This document shows positions 34,639-45,076 of a stretch of 64,000 nt of DNA, piece by piece. The notes under the pieces were generated by a model, which saw only the letters and a list, made by a program, of their open reading frames with translations, had not been told where the DNA came from and did not search any database. Source of the DNA: Paenibacillus sp. JJ-100. Its GTDB lineage: Bacteria; Bacillota; Bacilli; Paenibacillales; Paenibacillaceae. A program made the translations under genes and the position numbers. Where the stretch lies: positions 1,178,001-1,242,000 of the forward strand of contig NZ_CAOJCM010000001.1 in NCBI RefSeq assembly GCF_948329825.1. The letters run 5' to 3'. Numbering within the stretch: the stretch's first letter is position 1; every line of letters starts with the position of its first letter.

Positions 34639-35928
34639 TTAAGCGAAATGATACAGGCGTACACCATGTGAAGACACATCTGTACGTAAAATGTTCCCCT
34701 CCATGCGAGCCGCTTGACCGCTCCATAGCTCAGTGCCTCCGCTGAGAACGTTAGGTGAGAAACCGATAGTCTCAAGCTTGAGTTCAACCGGAAGCTCTTG
34801 CTCTTCGCCAACATTAAACACAGCTACATAAGCTGATCCATCCGCATGTGAAGCCGTCCAGACAATTAAATCACCTTGTCTAAGAGCTTCTCTGGCACCA
34901 TAGCTCTCACGGTGCATACGTAGAACTTCCCGATTGGTTAGCAAGGAGAGCGTCCAGTCATCGTTATCTCGCAGTTCCCCGCCTAAGATCAGAGGTGAGC
35001 GGAAGATACTCCACAATGACATCATCGTTAATTGCTCATTCTTGGTGAACCTTGTCCACCGATCAGCTCCACCACCGTCGACGGAGCGAATACCAATATG
35101 CCCCAAGGGCAGCATGTCGCAATCCGGCCAGCATCCCTCCTTAGGCATACCTTGCCATGTGCGGCACCGGTCAAACATATCAAGTAGAAGAGGCCAGCGA
35201 TCCCAGAAATCGTCAGTGATACGCCACATGTTGGCCTGTTCCGCGAAGAATTCAGCATATTCTACGGGGGCAGGACCAGGAGAAAGGCTTAGTACCATAG
35301 GACGTCCAGCACGTTGGATAGCCTTTGAGATCATTTGAATCTCAGGTTGGTGCGTGTCATATAAACGAGAGGCAGCGATATCATCCACCTTTACCAGATC
35401 AACGCCCCATGAAGCATACAATTCAAACAAGGAATCATAATAGGCCTGGGCGCCTTCTTTATTATGATCCACACCATACATATCCGTATTCCATGGGCAG
35501 ATCGAGTTGGTATGCGCGATATCACGAGCAGTGGCGTCGGTACCTAACAAGGCAGTACCCGCATGTGCTGCTTGTCGTGGAATGCCGCGCATAATATGGA
35601 TACCGAATTTCAGTCCCAGACTGTGCACATAATCAGCAAGCGGTTTAAATCCCTGGCCGTCTGCAGCTGACGGAAAACGATTCTCAGCGGGCATTAGACG
35701 TGAATATTCATCCATGATCAGAGGAACGAATGGTCGGTATTGTGAGGAGATTGCGAAAGGTTCGTACCACTGAATATCAACGGTGATGTAACTCCAGCCG
35801 TATTCTTTCAGATGTGCGGCCATGTACTCGGCATTCCCTCGAATTTCGCTTTCAGTGACGGCAGCGCCGTAGCAGTCCCAGCTGTTCCAGCCCAGAGGAG
35901 GTGTTGGTGCTACAAGGATATGATTCAT
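34639..35928 (-). CDS. GH27-like alpha-galactosidase (cytoplasmic)
   Basis: 429 residues without a signal peptide. The clan GH-D barrel is plain: N-terminal PPLGWNSWDCYG, then YITVDIQWYEP, LGLKFGIHIMRGIPRQA, SWGVDLVKVDDIA (the first Asp of KVDD is the nucleophile in GH27) and MWRITDDFWDRW (acid/base Asp region), DCDMLPLGHIGIRS, and MSLWSIFRSPLILGGELR. A short C-terminal beta domain (VAVFNVGEEQELPVELKLET) follows. Expected reaction: removal of terminal alpha-galactosyl, or in related members beta-L-arabinopyranosyl, units from imported oligosaccharides. It is divergent from the GH95 gene; a cre-like site lies between. The start ATG has AAAGGAGCC upstream. Confidence 0.88.
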   Translation of the reverse strand: MNHILVAPTPPLGWNSWDCYGAAVTESEIRGNAEYMAAHLKEYGWSYITVDIQWYEPFAISSQYRPFVPLIMDEYSRLMPAENRFPSAADGQGFKPLADYVHSLGLKFGIHIMRGIPRQAAHAGTALLGTDATARDIAHTNSICPWNTDMYGVDHNKEGAQAYYDSLFELYASWGVDLVKVDDIAASRLYDTHQPEIQMISKAIQRAGRPMVLSLSPGPAPVEYAEFFAEQANMWRITDDFWDRWPLLLDMFDRCRTWQGMPKEGCWPDCDMLPLGHIGIRSVDGGGADRWTRFTKNEQLTMMSLWSIFRSPLILGGELRDNDDWTLSLLTNREVLRMHRESYGAREALRQGDLIVWTASHADGSAYVAVFNVGEEQELPVELKLETIGFSPNVLSGGTELWSGQAARMEGNILRTDVSSHGVRLYHFA

Positions 35929-36095
35929 CTAAAGGCTCCTTTACATGAACTTAATCTAAATTTATTGGTCTTGACTTATTCATCATACTTAAACAAAAGG
36001 CTAGATTCTCCTCTCTTTCCAGGATGATGTTACAACGCATTGTTAGTAAAATGCGGGCGTAAAATGGTATCATACTAGCATTTAATCCCAAACAT

Positions 36096-36109
36096 TGCAA
36101 GCGTTTTCG
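36096..36109. promoter_or_regulatory. cre-like CcpA site between GH27 and GH95 genes
   Basis: TGCAAGCGTTTTCG matches the cre consensus WGNAARCGNWWNCA at 13 of 14 positions. It lies roughly midway in the 357-bp divergent gap, which is otherwise AT-rich with no gene, so catabolite control of either enzyme is possible. Confidence 0.55.
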
Positions 36110-36285
36110 AAGTGTCACGAGAGAGAGGTTAGCTTTGTGAAGTTTTAGGTTAGTATTATTCATTCTGGATAGTGTCTAGACAAGCTAAACTGATAGGATG
36201 AATAGCTCTGCAGTCATATGTGCCCCCTTACTTCAGACCGATGCTGCAGGACGCAAGCATGCTGAATACTCGATGGAGGTGTAGT

Positions 36286-38628
36286 ATGGATAGGAACAAA
36301 ATCTGGTTTGATCATGCTTCCGAGCGATGGGAAGAAGCTTTTCCGATAGGGAATGGAACCCTCGGAGGAATGGTTTTTGGAAGACCTGATCTGGAGAGAG
36401 TGCAACTAAATGAAGACAGTTTATGGTACGGCGGACCGATGGAGCGGAATAACCCTCAGGCACTCCAATCCTTGGATCGAATACGACAACTTCTATTTCA
36501 TGGACAGATTAAAGAAGCAGAGGAACTAGCACTTACATCTTTGGTTGGTGTGCCCGACGGACAACGGCATTACGAGCCACTAGGTGATCTCTACCTGTCA
36601 ATGCATCATGTGGAAGATGACACAGCAGCGTATCGGAGATATCTCGATCTGAAACAAGGTGTAGTCGGCGTGCAGTATACATCTGGCGATACAACGTACA
36701 AACGTGAATACTTTTCAAGTTATCCCGATCAGGTACTGGCTGTTCATCTGTCAAGCAGCGAGCAGGGGGAATTGTCATTTACAGCATTATTCGGCAGAGG
36801 TTCGGTGCTCGGCTGGTCGCCATTATCTGGTGCCCTAAGACATCCTGTGGGTTTTCAGTCTTTAATAGATCGAATCGAACAACGTAGTACCAATGATATC
36901 ATCATACGTGGAAGAAGCGGTGGGGAAGAGGGGGTTCGTTTCTGCTGTGTGATGCGGATTATGCACGAAGCCGGAGAGCTGAAGTATTCGAGTGGACAAC
37001 TATCTCTTCTCAACGGTGACTCGGCTACCGTGCTTATAGCCGCTTGTACAGATTTTCGCTACCCCAATGAAGAACTCGAGACGGAATGCTTGCGAAGGTT
37101 AAACGCCGCATCTTTGAAGTCATATGAGCAGTTGCAGCAGGATCATATACACGACTATCAAGCGCTGTTCACACGTATGGATCTGCATCTGGAAGGAGAA
37201 GACACGGACACGAGCAATTTGGATCTACCGATGAATCAGCGACTCGCTCGAATGAGATCAGGGTATGATGACCCTGATCTCGTCCGTCTGTATTTCCAAT
37301 TTGGTCGTTATCTGCTGATCTCCAGCAGTCGTCCAGGTTCTCTGCCTGCCAATCTTCAGGGCATATGGAACAAAGACATGCTTCCGGTGTGGGACAGCAA
37401 ATACACCATTAACATCAATACGCAAATGAACTACTGGTTTGCGGAGAGCTGTAATCTGTCAGAGTGCCATACTCCGTTGTTTGATTTTATTGAGCGATTA
37501 CAGGTGCGTGGCCGGGAGACGGCAAGTCTGATGTATGGATGTAGAGGATTCGTAGCACATCATAACTCAGATGTATGGGCCGATGCTGCTCCTCAGGATG
37601 TATGTCTCACATCTACCTTTTGGACGATGGGAGGAGCATGGCTGTGCTTACATTTGTGGGATCATTATGATTATGGCAGGGATAAGATGTTTTTGGAAAA
37701 AGCGTACTTTACGATGAAAGAGGCTGCGTTGTTTATTCTGGATTTTCTCGTGGAAGACCCTGAGGGGAATCTGACTATTTGTCCTTCATCTTCACCGGAG
37801 AATATCTACATACTGGATAGTGGCGAATCGGGTTCCCTCTGTTACGGAGCATCCATGGACAATCAAATTATCCGAGAACTGTTCACGCGTTGTATGGAGA
37901 GTGCTCACATTCTACAACAAGATCAGGCGTTTGCGACTAAGCTGCGTGAAGCATTGGCTCGAATTCCAGACATGGCAGTGGGGAAACATGGACAGATTCA
38001 AGAGTGGAACAAAGATTATGATGAGCTTGAACCTGGTCACAGACATATATCACACTTGTTTGCACTGCATCCCGGATCACAGATTAATCCGAAAACAACA
38101 CCAGCCTTAGCAAAAGCAGCTCGTGTTACGTTAGATCGCAGACTTCAACATGGTGGTGGCCACACAGGGTGGAGCCGAGCATGGATTTTGAACATGCGGG
38201 CCAGACTGGAGCAGGCTGAACAAGCGTACGACAACGTTATGGAGCTCATACGATCTTCAACCTTGCCCAATTTGTTCTGTGATCATCCACCGTTTCAGAT
38301 CGATGGCAACTTTGGCGGTACAGCCGGCATCGCCGAAATGTTGCTCCAAAGTCACGGTCGTGAGATTCGATTGCTTCCTGCACTCCCCAAAGCATGGTCA
38401 AAAGGTTCCGTGCGAGGACTGCGAGCGCGTGGTGGATGGGAAGTGGATATCGAGTGGAGCGATGGAGAGCTACTCTACACGAACATCCGTGCCAATCAAT
38501 TCTGCAGCGAATCTGGATGCGAATCAAGCAAAGTTATCGTTTCATATCTTGAGCAACAGTTGGAACTGGATTTCGCGGATGCAAAAGATAGATCTATTCG
38601 TTTGAAGCAAAAAGACTGGATGGTGTGA
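36286..38628 (+). CDS. GH95 alpha-L-fucosidase / alpha-L-galactosidase (cytoplasmic)
   Basis: 780 residues, no signal peptide. The family N-terminus is clear ([40 protein letters not shown]). The (alpha/alpha)6 barrel contains [52 protein letters not shown], and near the end [19 protein letters not shown] and [20 protein letters not shown], the standard GH95 catalytic neighbourhood with Asn/Asp/Glu/His residues. Such enzymes remove alpha-1,2-fucosyl (or galactosyl) caps from xyloglucan, pectin or rhamnogalacturonan fragments. ATG 36286 has TGGAGGTG upstream; the open frame begins earlier at 36220 without support. A strong terminator follows, then a two-component system. Confidence 0.92.
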   Translation: MDRNKIWFDHASERWEEAFPIGNGTLGGMVFGRPDLERVQLNEDSLWYGGPMERNNPQALQSLDRIRQLLFHGQIKEAEELALTSLVGVPDGQRHYEPLGDLYLSMHHVEDDTAAYRRYLDLKQGVVGVQYTSGDTTYKREYFSSYPDQVLAVHLSSSEQGELSFTALFGRGSVLGWSPLSGALRHPVGFQSLIDRIEQRSTNDIIIRGRSGGEEGVRFCCVMRIMHEAGELKYSSGQLSLLNGDSATVLIAACTDFRYPNEELETECLRRLNAASLKSYEQLQQDHIHDYQALFTRMDLHLEGEDTDTSNLDLPMNQRLARMRSGYDDPDLVRLYFQFGRYLLISSSRPGSLPANLQGIWNKDMLPVWDSKYTININTQMNYWFAESCNLSECHTPLFDFIERLQVRGRETASLMYGCRGFVAHHNSDVWADAAPQDVCLTSTFWTMGGAWLCLHLWDHYDYGRDKMFLEKAYFTMKEAALFILDFLVEDPEGNLTICPSSSPENIYILDSGESGSLCYGASMDNQIIRELFTRCMESAHILQQDQAFATKLREALARIPDMAVGKHGQIQEWNKDYDELEPGHRHISHLFALHPGSQINPKTTPALAKAARVTLDRRLQHGGGHTGWSRAWILNMRARLEQAEQAYDNVMELIRSSTLPNLFCDHPPFQIDGNFGGTAGIAEMLLQSHGREIRLLPALPKAWSKGSVRGLRARGGWEVDIEWSDGELLYTNIRANQFCSESGCESSKVIVSYLEQQLELDFADAKDRSIRLKQKDWMV

Positions 38629-38670
38629 AAAGGCAAAAAATGAATTGAACTAAATGAATATGGAGTATAG

Positions 38671-38714
38671 AGCGAAACGACCGGATTCAGCTTCGGTGCG
38701 GTTTCGCTTTTTTT
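38671..38714 (+). terminator. Terminator after GH95
   Basis: AGCGAAAC-GA-CCG / CGG-TGC-GGTTTCGCT stem with an internal bulge, followed by TTTTTT. Confidence 0.85.
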
Positions 38715-38817
38715 AATCTTCGACTATTTTCGCGCAATAAATCTGGCATTTCGTGCAATGAATTTGCAAACCGCAGTATATAAAATGAAAACAATCACTT
38801 GTAATTAGATCTATAAA

Positions 38818-38831
38818 TGTAAGCGTTTACT
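38818..38831. promoter_or_regulatory. cre-like CcpA site upstream of the YesN-type regulator
   Basis: TGTAAGCGTTTACT matches the cre consensus at 13 of 14 positions and is almost fully palindromic (GTAAGCGTTTAC). It lies about 40 bp before the response regulator start. Confidence 0.6.
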
Positions 38832-38869
38832 ATTTAAAATTAGTATTTATATAGAAAGGGGTAGTGTAC

Positions 38870-40438
38870 ATGTTAAAAGTATTGTTGGTCGATGATGAGA
38901 TGTATATCCGCAGAGGGATGTATGAGCTGATTGATTGGCACAGTATGGGCATGGAAATTACGGGAGAAGCAGAGAACGGACTGGAGGCACTGGACAAGGC
39001 GGAATGTCTGAAACCCGATATCATCATTACTGATATTCGAATGCCTATTCTGGATGGATTAGATCTCATTCGTGCTGTAGAGCATTCGGGTACGCTTGAG
39101 CCCGTATTTATCATTATTAGTGGATATCATGACTTCAAATATGCCCAGCAAGCGATACGATACGGTGTCCAGGATTACATTCTCAAGCCGATTGATGACG
39201 AGGAAATGACTGCAACGCTACAAAAGGCTGCTGACCTGATCCGCAGCAAACGAAAGCATTCTTTTTTGGCAGAAGAGGAGGCCAGCCGTATTATGCTGAA
39301 AGATTTGCTCAAAGGTCAGATTCAAAAAGAAGATGAGATTCGATATGCCGAAATGATCGGTATTGGCCATCAGACGAGAATGATGATTGCACTTGTTGAA
39401 TTGCAGACAGGTTTGAAACGAAGAAATATAACTGTCCATCAGGTTAATGATATTCTTCACAAAATTAAAGATGATCGCTGCGAACTTTATGTATTAGAGG
39501 AACAACGGAATAGAATGGTATTAATTCTCTTATGGAAACATCCGTATCCATATGGATCTGTAGAAGAGAAGATTCAGACGATTCAGAAAATGCTGAGCGA
39601 CCATTTAGAGATCGATATAGCACTTTATGCAGGAACAGTGGTAGACCATATGACAGAAGTAGCTCGATCATATGCAGAAGCAGAGGAGGCATACAGACAT
39701 AAATTTGCCGAGTCTGAACGCATTGTATATTTTGCAGCCGTAAAAGATAAAACGTTATACGTATTCAATGTGAATCAGGAACTGATTGACCAATTGATCC
39801 TATGTCTGGAGGAACGAAATCGTACCGCTTGTCATACCATTGTGGACGATATGTTCCACCTGTTTCAGTCCCGTCGCTTTTCTCCTCAAGCGGTTACAGG
39901 TTCTCTATTACGTTGTATAACGGGAATTCTGGCTGTCGTTCATGAGATGGGAGGTACGGATACGGGTTTACAGCAGCTAAGGTTATTGGCAGAACAAGGT
40001 CAAGAGGGATGGAATTTGCGGTTGTTAAAAGAAGCGTTCTTGAAGGCAATTGAGGAAGCTGAAGAATATATGGCGCAACTGCGAACACAGCAATCGAAGG
40101 GAGAGATCCACAAAATTAAACGATATATTGATTCCCATTATACGGAGAATATCAGTCTCAAAAGTATTGCCGCCCAATTTTATATGAATCCGGTCTATCT
40201 TGGTCGGCTTTTTCGTAAAAGTTACAATCAATATTTTAATGAATATCTGCTTCATCTCCGCATTCAACAGGCACAGAAGCTTCTTCGTCAAACCGATCTC
40301 CGCATGTATGAGGTAGCCGCTCGAATCGGATTTCAGAATGCGGATTATTTTGTGACGCAGTTTGAGAAAATTGTGCACATGACTCCCACCGCTTACCGTA
40401 ATCTTCTGAAAGAGGATGGACAACGAGGTGCCCAATGA
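38870..40438 (+). CDS. YesN-type response regulator (receiver + AraC HTH)
   Basis: 522 residues. The receiver domain (residues 1-120) is intact: acidic pair VDDE, phospho-acceptor in IIITDIRMP, Thr/Ser switch IIISGYHD, and Lys in YILKPID. A roughly 280-residue middle region of the YesN type follows, then a C-terminal AraC double HTH (NISLKSIAAQFYMNPVYLGR; RMYEVAARIGFQNADYFVTQ). It is expected to activate the adjacent sugar transporter when phosphorylated by the kinase encoded next, whose start it overlaps by 4 bp. ATG 38870 is preferred over GTG 38864, which lies too close to the AAAGGGGT ribosome site. Confidence 0.93.
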   Translation: MLKVLLVDDEMYIRRGMYELIDWHSMGMEITGEAENGLEALDKAECLKPDIIITDIRMPILDGLDLIRAVEHSGTLEPVFIIISGYHDFKYAQQAIRYGVQDYILKPIDDEEMTATLQKAADLIRSKRKHSFLAEEEASRIMLKDLLKGQIQKEDEIRYAEMIGIGHQTRMMIALVELQTGLKRRNITVHQVNDILHKIKDDRCELYVLEEQRNRMVLILLWKHPYPYGSVEEKIQTIQKMLSDHLEIDIALYAGTVVDHMTEVARSYAEAEEAYRHKFAESERIVYFAAVKDKTLYVFNVNQELIDQLILCLEERNRTACHTIVDDMFHLFQSRRFSPQAVTGSLLRCITGILAVVHEMGGTDTGLQQLRLLAEQGQEGWNLRLLKEAFLKAIEEAEEYMAQLRTQQSKGEIHKIKRYIDSHYTENISLKSIAAQFYMNPVYLGRLFRKSYNQYFNEYLLHLRIQQAQKLLRQTDLRMYEVAARIGFQNADYFVTQFEKIVHMTPTAYRNLLKEDGQRGAQ

Positions 40439-42171
40439 TCCGAATGAATCTGAATTACATCAAGCTTCGGGACAAACTGCTGTTCATGTATATTTTGTCC
40501 GTGTTCATTCCCATTGTTGTGACTAACGTAGTGTTTTATCAAGTGACTACCGCTAATATCCGTAGCCAGAAAACACGTGATGCAGGGGTAGCTTTGAACA
40601 ATCTGAAGAACGAATTGCGTGTGACGATTGATCAGGGGGTGGGCTTATCTTACTCACTCTATGCGGATCCCGTATTTAATGACACGTTGTCTCGATCATT
40701 CGCTAATCATTCGGAGTACATCCGGGCTTACAATTCATATCTCATAGGGGAGTTTTCGGGTCAGCTCAGTCAGGGGATTCGCTGGTACCAGGTGTATACC
40801 GATAATCCAACCATATTGTCTTCTGGATACATTGAACATTTAACCGAAGACGTGCGCAAATCAAGCTGGTACAAGCAATTACAGCATAAGATGGTGCCTT
40901 ATCCAACGTTGATTGCAACAGATCAGACCCTGAGTCTCGTTCAACGCTTAAACAATCAAGACACTGGAGGCATTGAACAGCTGCTCAAAATTGACTTTAA
41001 TATGGATCTGCTCAAAGAACAATTTCGTAACAGCGGCTTTGACGGCAAAGTGTACTTGGTGGACCCAGGTGGACATATTCGATTCTCGAATTACCCCAAG
41101 TCGGAAGAGCCTCCGAACGGAAAGCTATACGGTGACATCGAGTTTCCAAACCAAACGATTCGATTTGATCGTGTATATGAAGGCATTAATTATTTGGAAG
41201 GCTGGTCGTTACAAGGGGTCATGGATGAAGAGATTGTTTTGCAGGAGGTTCGCAAATCCCGTTCATTTGTCATTTGGTTGGCTTGTATCAATGTTGTGTT
41301 GCCCACAATGATTATCGCAGCGATATCTCGATCCATTCATGTCAGACTGGTGCGTATTCTGAAGCACATGAAAAAAGTGAAAACTCAAAATTTTCAGACC
41401 ATTCCTCCGGAAGATGCAAGAGATGAGATTGGTCAGCTCACAACTGAATTTAACCGGATGACCGAGACGATTCGGAACTTGATTGATGAAGTATACCTTG
41501 CGGACATTCAGAAAAAAGATCTGGAGCTTAAACAGCAGCAAGCTCAGCTTCACGCGTTACATAGTCAGATTAATCCGCATTTTCTATTTAACACCCTTGA
41601 ATCTGTGCGGATGCGAAGTCTGATCAAGGGGGAGAGAGAAACTGCCAAAATCGTGCATCATATGGCGAAAATGTTCCGTAAGTCCATTAGCTGGAATCAG
41701 CAAGATGTAACCGTCAAGGAGGAACTGGAACTGATCGACAGCTTCTTACAAATTCAGAAATATCGCTTTGGTGAAAAGCTACAGTACTTCATTGAAGCAG
41801 ACCCGTCTGTGTTAGTGTACCGGATTCCCAAAATGGTCATCTTGCCATTTGTAGAGAATGCCAGCATTCACGGTATTGAATCCACAGCGGGAGTTGGAAT
41901 CATTCGACTGAGCGTTCGAACGGACGGCTCGGAACTTCATATTCGGCTGGAGGATAACGGTATTGGCATGTCTACGGCCCGATTGGATGAGTTGATGCAA
42001 TATCTGGAACAGAATATGGATATCGGAGAGCATGTGGGTATGAAAAATGCGTATAGCAGGTTGAAACTTTGCTATGGGGATCGATTCTCTTTTTCCATCC
42101 AGACAGAGGTAGAGAAAGGAACGCATGTACAAATCCGGCTTCCGTTGGATGATAAGCACCACGAAGGTTAA
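40435..42171 (+). CDS. YesM-type sensor histidine kinase
   Basis: 578 residues. One N-terminal helix (LLFMYILSVFIPIVVTNVVF), a roughly 240-residue extracytoplasmic sensor region of dCache type, a second helix (FVIWLACINVVLPTMIIAAI), a HAMP linker, a His_kinase box with the phospho-acceptor His in HSQINPHFLFN, and an HATPase_c domain with FVENASIHGIE (N box) and EDNGIGMS (G box). YesM kinases sense extracellular sugars, often with the help of a binding protein. It pairs with the response regulator just upstream (ATGA overlap), and an SBP-permease-permease transporter follows. Confidence 0.93.
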   Translation: MIRMNLNYIKLRDKLLFMYILSVFIPIVVTNVVFYQVTTANIRSQKTRDAGVALNNLKNELRVTIDQGVGLSYSLYADPVFNDTLSRSFANHSEYIRAYNSYLIGEFSGQLSQGIRWYQVYTDNPTILSSGYIEHLTEDVRKSSWYKQLQHKMVPYPTLIATDQTLSLVQRLNNQDTGGIEQLLKIDFNMDLLKEQFRNSGFDGKVYLVDPGGHIRFSNYPKSEEPPNGKLYGDIEFPNQTIRFDRVYEGINYLEGWSLQGVMDEEIVLQEVRKSRSFVIWLACINVVLPTMIIAAISRSIHVRLVRILKHMKKVKTQNFQTIPPEDARDEIGQLTTEFNRMTETIRNLIDEVYLADIQKKDLELKQQQAQLHALHSQINPHFLFNTLESVRMRSLIKGERETAKIVHHMAKMFRKSISWNQQDVTVKEELELIDSFLQIQKYRFGEKLQYFIEADPSVLVYRIPKMVILPFVENASIHGIESTAGVGIIRLSVRTDGSELHIRLEDNGIGMSTARLDELMQYLEQNMDIGEHVGMKNAYSRLKLCYGDRFSFSIQTEVEKGTHVQIRLPLDDKHHEG

Positions 42172-42222
42172 CGATAGCCAATATACTTTTTGAAGCACAA
42201 GGTACAGTTTAGTGGGTAATTA

Positions 42223-42236
42223 TGAAAGCGTTATCT
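42223..42236. promoter_or_regulatory. cre-like CcpA site upstream of the LplA-like gene
   Basis: TGAAAGCGTTATCT matches the cre consensus at 13 of 14 positions, about 57 bp before the solute-binding protein start, in the gap after the kinase gene. Confidence 0.6.
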
Positions 42237-42292
42237 TGATAATATGGAGAAGGCTTACAGATACCGTTTAACGAAAAGGGGGAACAAAACAC

Positions 42293-43972
42293 ATGTTAAA
42301 ACCGCTTTTGAAAACGACAGGATTAGCCTTCATACTGGCATCCCTTCTGGCTGGATGCACTTCAGGCAGCTCCTCTCCAGGAGCTTCATCTTCGACAGAG
42401 AAAGAGGATAACAGCCCTGTTACCTTCTCGTATTACATGTTTTCTTCAGGTAAGAAAGATACGCTGGCTAGTGAAACCACTATTGGTAAAGAGCTGCAAA
42501 AGCAGACAGGCGTGGATTGGAAAATGGAATACCTGGTTGGTGATAGTGCGACCAAAGCGGGCGTTATGATTGCGTCCGGAGATTACCCCGATGTCATTGC
42601 CTCCAGTGGAGAGATGTCCAAGCTGCTGGATGCGGGGGCTTATATTCCGCTTGACGACCTGATCGAGAAATATGGTCCTAATATCAAGAAAGCCTACGGT
42701 CCGTACTTCGACAAAATGAGAAATCCGGAAGACGGTAAAATTTACGCTTTACCATACACGGCTAACCAAGGTGAATATTCGGGTAGCCCTAACATTGGCG
42801 GGGGAGCATTCTGGATCCAACGTTCCGTATTGAAGGAATTTAACTATCCTAAAATTACGACCTTGGATCAATATTTCGATCTCATCGAGGATTACAAGAA
42901 GAAACATCCCACAGTGGATGGAGCCGAAACGATCGGCTTTGTATCCCTCGCTGGCGTAGCCAATAACTTTTTCACGTTGCAGAACCCGGCTATGCACCTT
43001 GCAGGGTATCCAAACGATGGCGGCGTTATGGTGGATATGAAAACTCATGTGGCAAGGACGGTCGCAGGTACAGAAGAACAGAAGCGATGGATTAAAAAGC
43101 TGAATGAAATTAACTCGAAAGGTTTGCTTGATCCGGAATCGTTCACGATGAATAAGGACCAATATTTGGCGAAATTAACCTCTGGTCGTGTTCTAGGCTA
43201 CTTTAACTACGCATGGCAAGTCGGGGATGCAACCAAGAACCTGCTCGCAGCAGGCATTGATGAGAAGCGTTATGCACCTCTTCCCATCGTATTTGATGAA
43301 AGCATCAAGGATCAATACATTGATCCTCCAGGCTTCGTAAACAACTATGCAACAGGGATCACGGTCAATGCCAAAGATCCCGTAAGGATCATCAAGTATT
43401 TTGATAATTTGCTCAAAGAAGAGAATCAAATTTTGGTGCAGTGGGGGATCAAGGATCAGACATACAGTGTGGATGAAAAAGGACGCTTCTACTATGCCAA
43501 TGATGAGCAACGGAAAATACATGACGATGTTGAGTTGGGCCGTAAATTCGGATTCACCTACTTCAGCAATGACTGGCCGCGTTATGGTGGAGAATCAACG
43601 CTGTCTGATGGCAACGCTTATAATCCAGGCAATCAGCCGGAAGTGGTCGCTGCAACCTACACGGAAGGGGATAAAAAATTCCTGGATGCCTATGGCGTCA
43701 AGACCTTTAGTGATTTGTTCAACAAACCAGAAGAGCGTCCGTGGTTCCCGGCGTGGTCCATTGCACTTGAACAAGGTTCGCCTGAACAGATTTTCACGAC
43801 TAAATCCGATGATATACAGCGCAAATACTTGCCTGAGATGATATTGAGCGCACCATCCAATTTCGACAATCTGTGGAATACGTACATGACGGAGTTCAGC
43901 AAACTGGATCGAGCGGGATACGAGAAAAAGATAACCGAGGTTATTCAAAATCGAGTTGCAGGGAAATGGTAA
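42293..43972 (+). CDS. Extracellular sugar-binding lipoprotein (LplA-like)
   Basis: 559 residues. The lipoprotein signal ends SLLAGC (Cys21) and is followed by a Ser-rich linker. A large family-1 solute-binding fold follows (VTFSYYMFSSGKKD, VGDSATKAGVMIASGDYPDV, GAYIPLDDLIEKYGPNIKKA, KIYALPYTANQGEY, WIQRSVLKEFNYPKITTLDQ). Length and C-terminal features match the LplA/YtcQ group that works with LplB/LplC-type permeases, which are the next two genes. The ligand is probably an oligosaccharide of the polymer attacked by the flanking GH95, GH27 and GH43 enzymes. A GGGG ribosome site precedes the ATG and a cre-like site lies upstream. Confidence 0.9.
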   Translation: MLKPLLKTTGLAFILASLLAGCTSGSSSPGASSSTEKEDNSPVTFSYYMFSSGKKDTLASETTIGKELQKQTGVDWKMEYLVGDSATKAGVMIASGDYPDVIASSGEMSKLLDAGAYIPLDDLIEKYGPNIKKAYGPYFDKMRNPEDGKIYALPYTANQGEYSGSPNIGGGAFWIQRSVLKEFNYPKITTLDQYFDLIEDYKKKHPTVDGAETIGFVSLAGVANNFFTLQNPAMHLAGYPNDGGVMVDMKTHVARTVAGTEEQKRWIKKLNEINSKGLLDPESFTMNKDQYLAKLTSGRVLGYFNYAWQVGDATKNLLAAGIDEKRYAPLPIVFDESIKDQYIDPPGFVNNYATGITVNAKDPVRIIKYFDNLLKEENQILVQWGIKDQTYSVDEKGRFYYANDEQRKIHDDVELGRKFGFTYFSNDWPRYGGESTLSDGNAYNPGNQPEVVAATYTEGDKKFLDAYGVKTFSDLFNKPEERPWFPAWSIALEQGSPEQIFTTKSDDIQRKYLPEMILSAPSNFDNLWNTYMTEFSKLDRAGYEKKITEVIQNRVAGKW

Positions 43973-44089
43973 ATGGATTCATACCAACTTAACTAGATGG
44001 TTTATGTGCGCTGGAGAACATATGAAGGCTACATACTATATGTTTCTCCACGCACACGAATAACAGAATGGGAAAGGAGCATCTGCATC

Positions 44090-45061
44090 GTGAAGGAACC
44101 TCATGTATCCCTTCAATCGATCCCGCCCGCTTCCCGTCATAAGGGGAAACGGGAAACTCATTTTTTCAAACGATTGTTGCAACAGCGAACATTAGCTTTG
44201 ATGTGTATTCCCTTTGTGGTTTGGGCGTTTGTGTTTAAATATTTACCGTTATGGGGCTGGACCATGGCGTTCCAGAACTTCAAACCGGCAAGAGCTTTTG
44301 CTGATCAGCAGTGGGTGGGAATGAAGCATTTTCAGACACTGTTTGAAGATAATACCTTCTATCGGGTGCTGCGCAATACGCTGGTTATGAGTTCGATCAA
44401 GCTGGTACTTGGGTTTGTTACCGCGATCACACTCGCACTCCTGTTAAACGAGCTGAAGAATATTATTTTTAAACGTTTTGTGCAAACCGTCAGTTATTTG
44501 CCTCACTTCATCTCCTGGGTTGTGGCTTCAAGTATTGTGCTTACGGTGCTCTCACCTGACGGGATTATTAACCTGATTCTAATGAAACTTCATCTCATTG
44601 ATAGTCCGGTGCTATGGATGGGGAAAGGGGAGTATTTCTGGGGTATACTGGGAGCGACCGAGGTATGGAAGGATGTCGGTTGGAACACGATCATCTATCT
44701 GGTAGCGATTACAGCCATCGATCCAGCTCAATATGAAGCGGCGGAGATTGATGGAGCCAGTCGTTTCAAACGTATGTTGTATATCACTTTACCGGGCTTG
44801 AAGCCTGTTATCGTTATTTTGCTCATCATGAATATGGGAAATATCTTGGAATCCGGATTTGAACCTCAATATTTGTTAGGCAACGGAATGAATATGGATT
44901 ATTCAGAGAATCTGGATATCTTTGTACTGAAATATGGATTGGGGATGGGGAACTTCTCTTTGGGAACAGCGGCAGGTATATTCAAGACGGTGGTCAGCTT
45001 CATCTTCCTCTTCACAGCCAACTACATCGCCAAAAAAATGGGAGAAAGCAGACTATTCTAA
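44090..45061 (+). CDS. Sugar ABC transporter permease, LplB-like
   Basis: 323 residues, six helices. The N-terminal cytoplasmic arm is followed by LALMCIPFVVWAFVFKYLPL, with WGWTMAFQNFKPARAF and the EAA loop YEAAEIDGASRFKRMLYITLPG that contacts the ATPase. GTG 44090 is chosen because GAAAGGAG lies ten bases upstream; the frame is open further but without a ribosome site. No ATPase gene is present in the window for this importer; Firmicutes usually supply a shared MsmX-type ATPase. Confidence 0.92.
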   Translation: MKEPHVSLQSIPPASRHKGKRETHFFKRLLQQRTLALMCIPFVVWAFVFKYLPLWGWTMAFQNFKPARAFADQQWVGMKHFQTLFEDNTFYRVLRNTLVMSSIKLVLGFVTAITLALLLNELKNIIFKRFVQTVSYLPHFISWVVASSIVLTVLSPDGIINLILMKLHLIDSPVLWMGKGEYFWGILGATEVWKDVGWNTIIYLVAITAIDPAQYEAAEIDGASRFKRMLYITLPGLKPVIVILLIMNMGNILESGFEPQYLLGNGMNMDYSENLDIFVLKYGLGMGNFSLGTAAGIFKTVVSFIFLFTANYIAKKMGESRLF

Positions 45062-45076
45062 GAGGAGGCCTGAGCC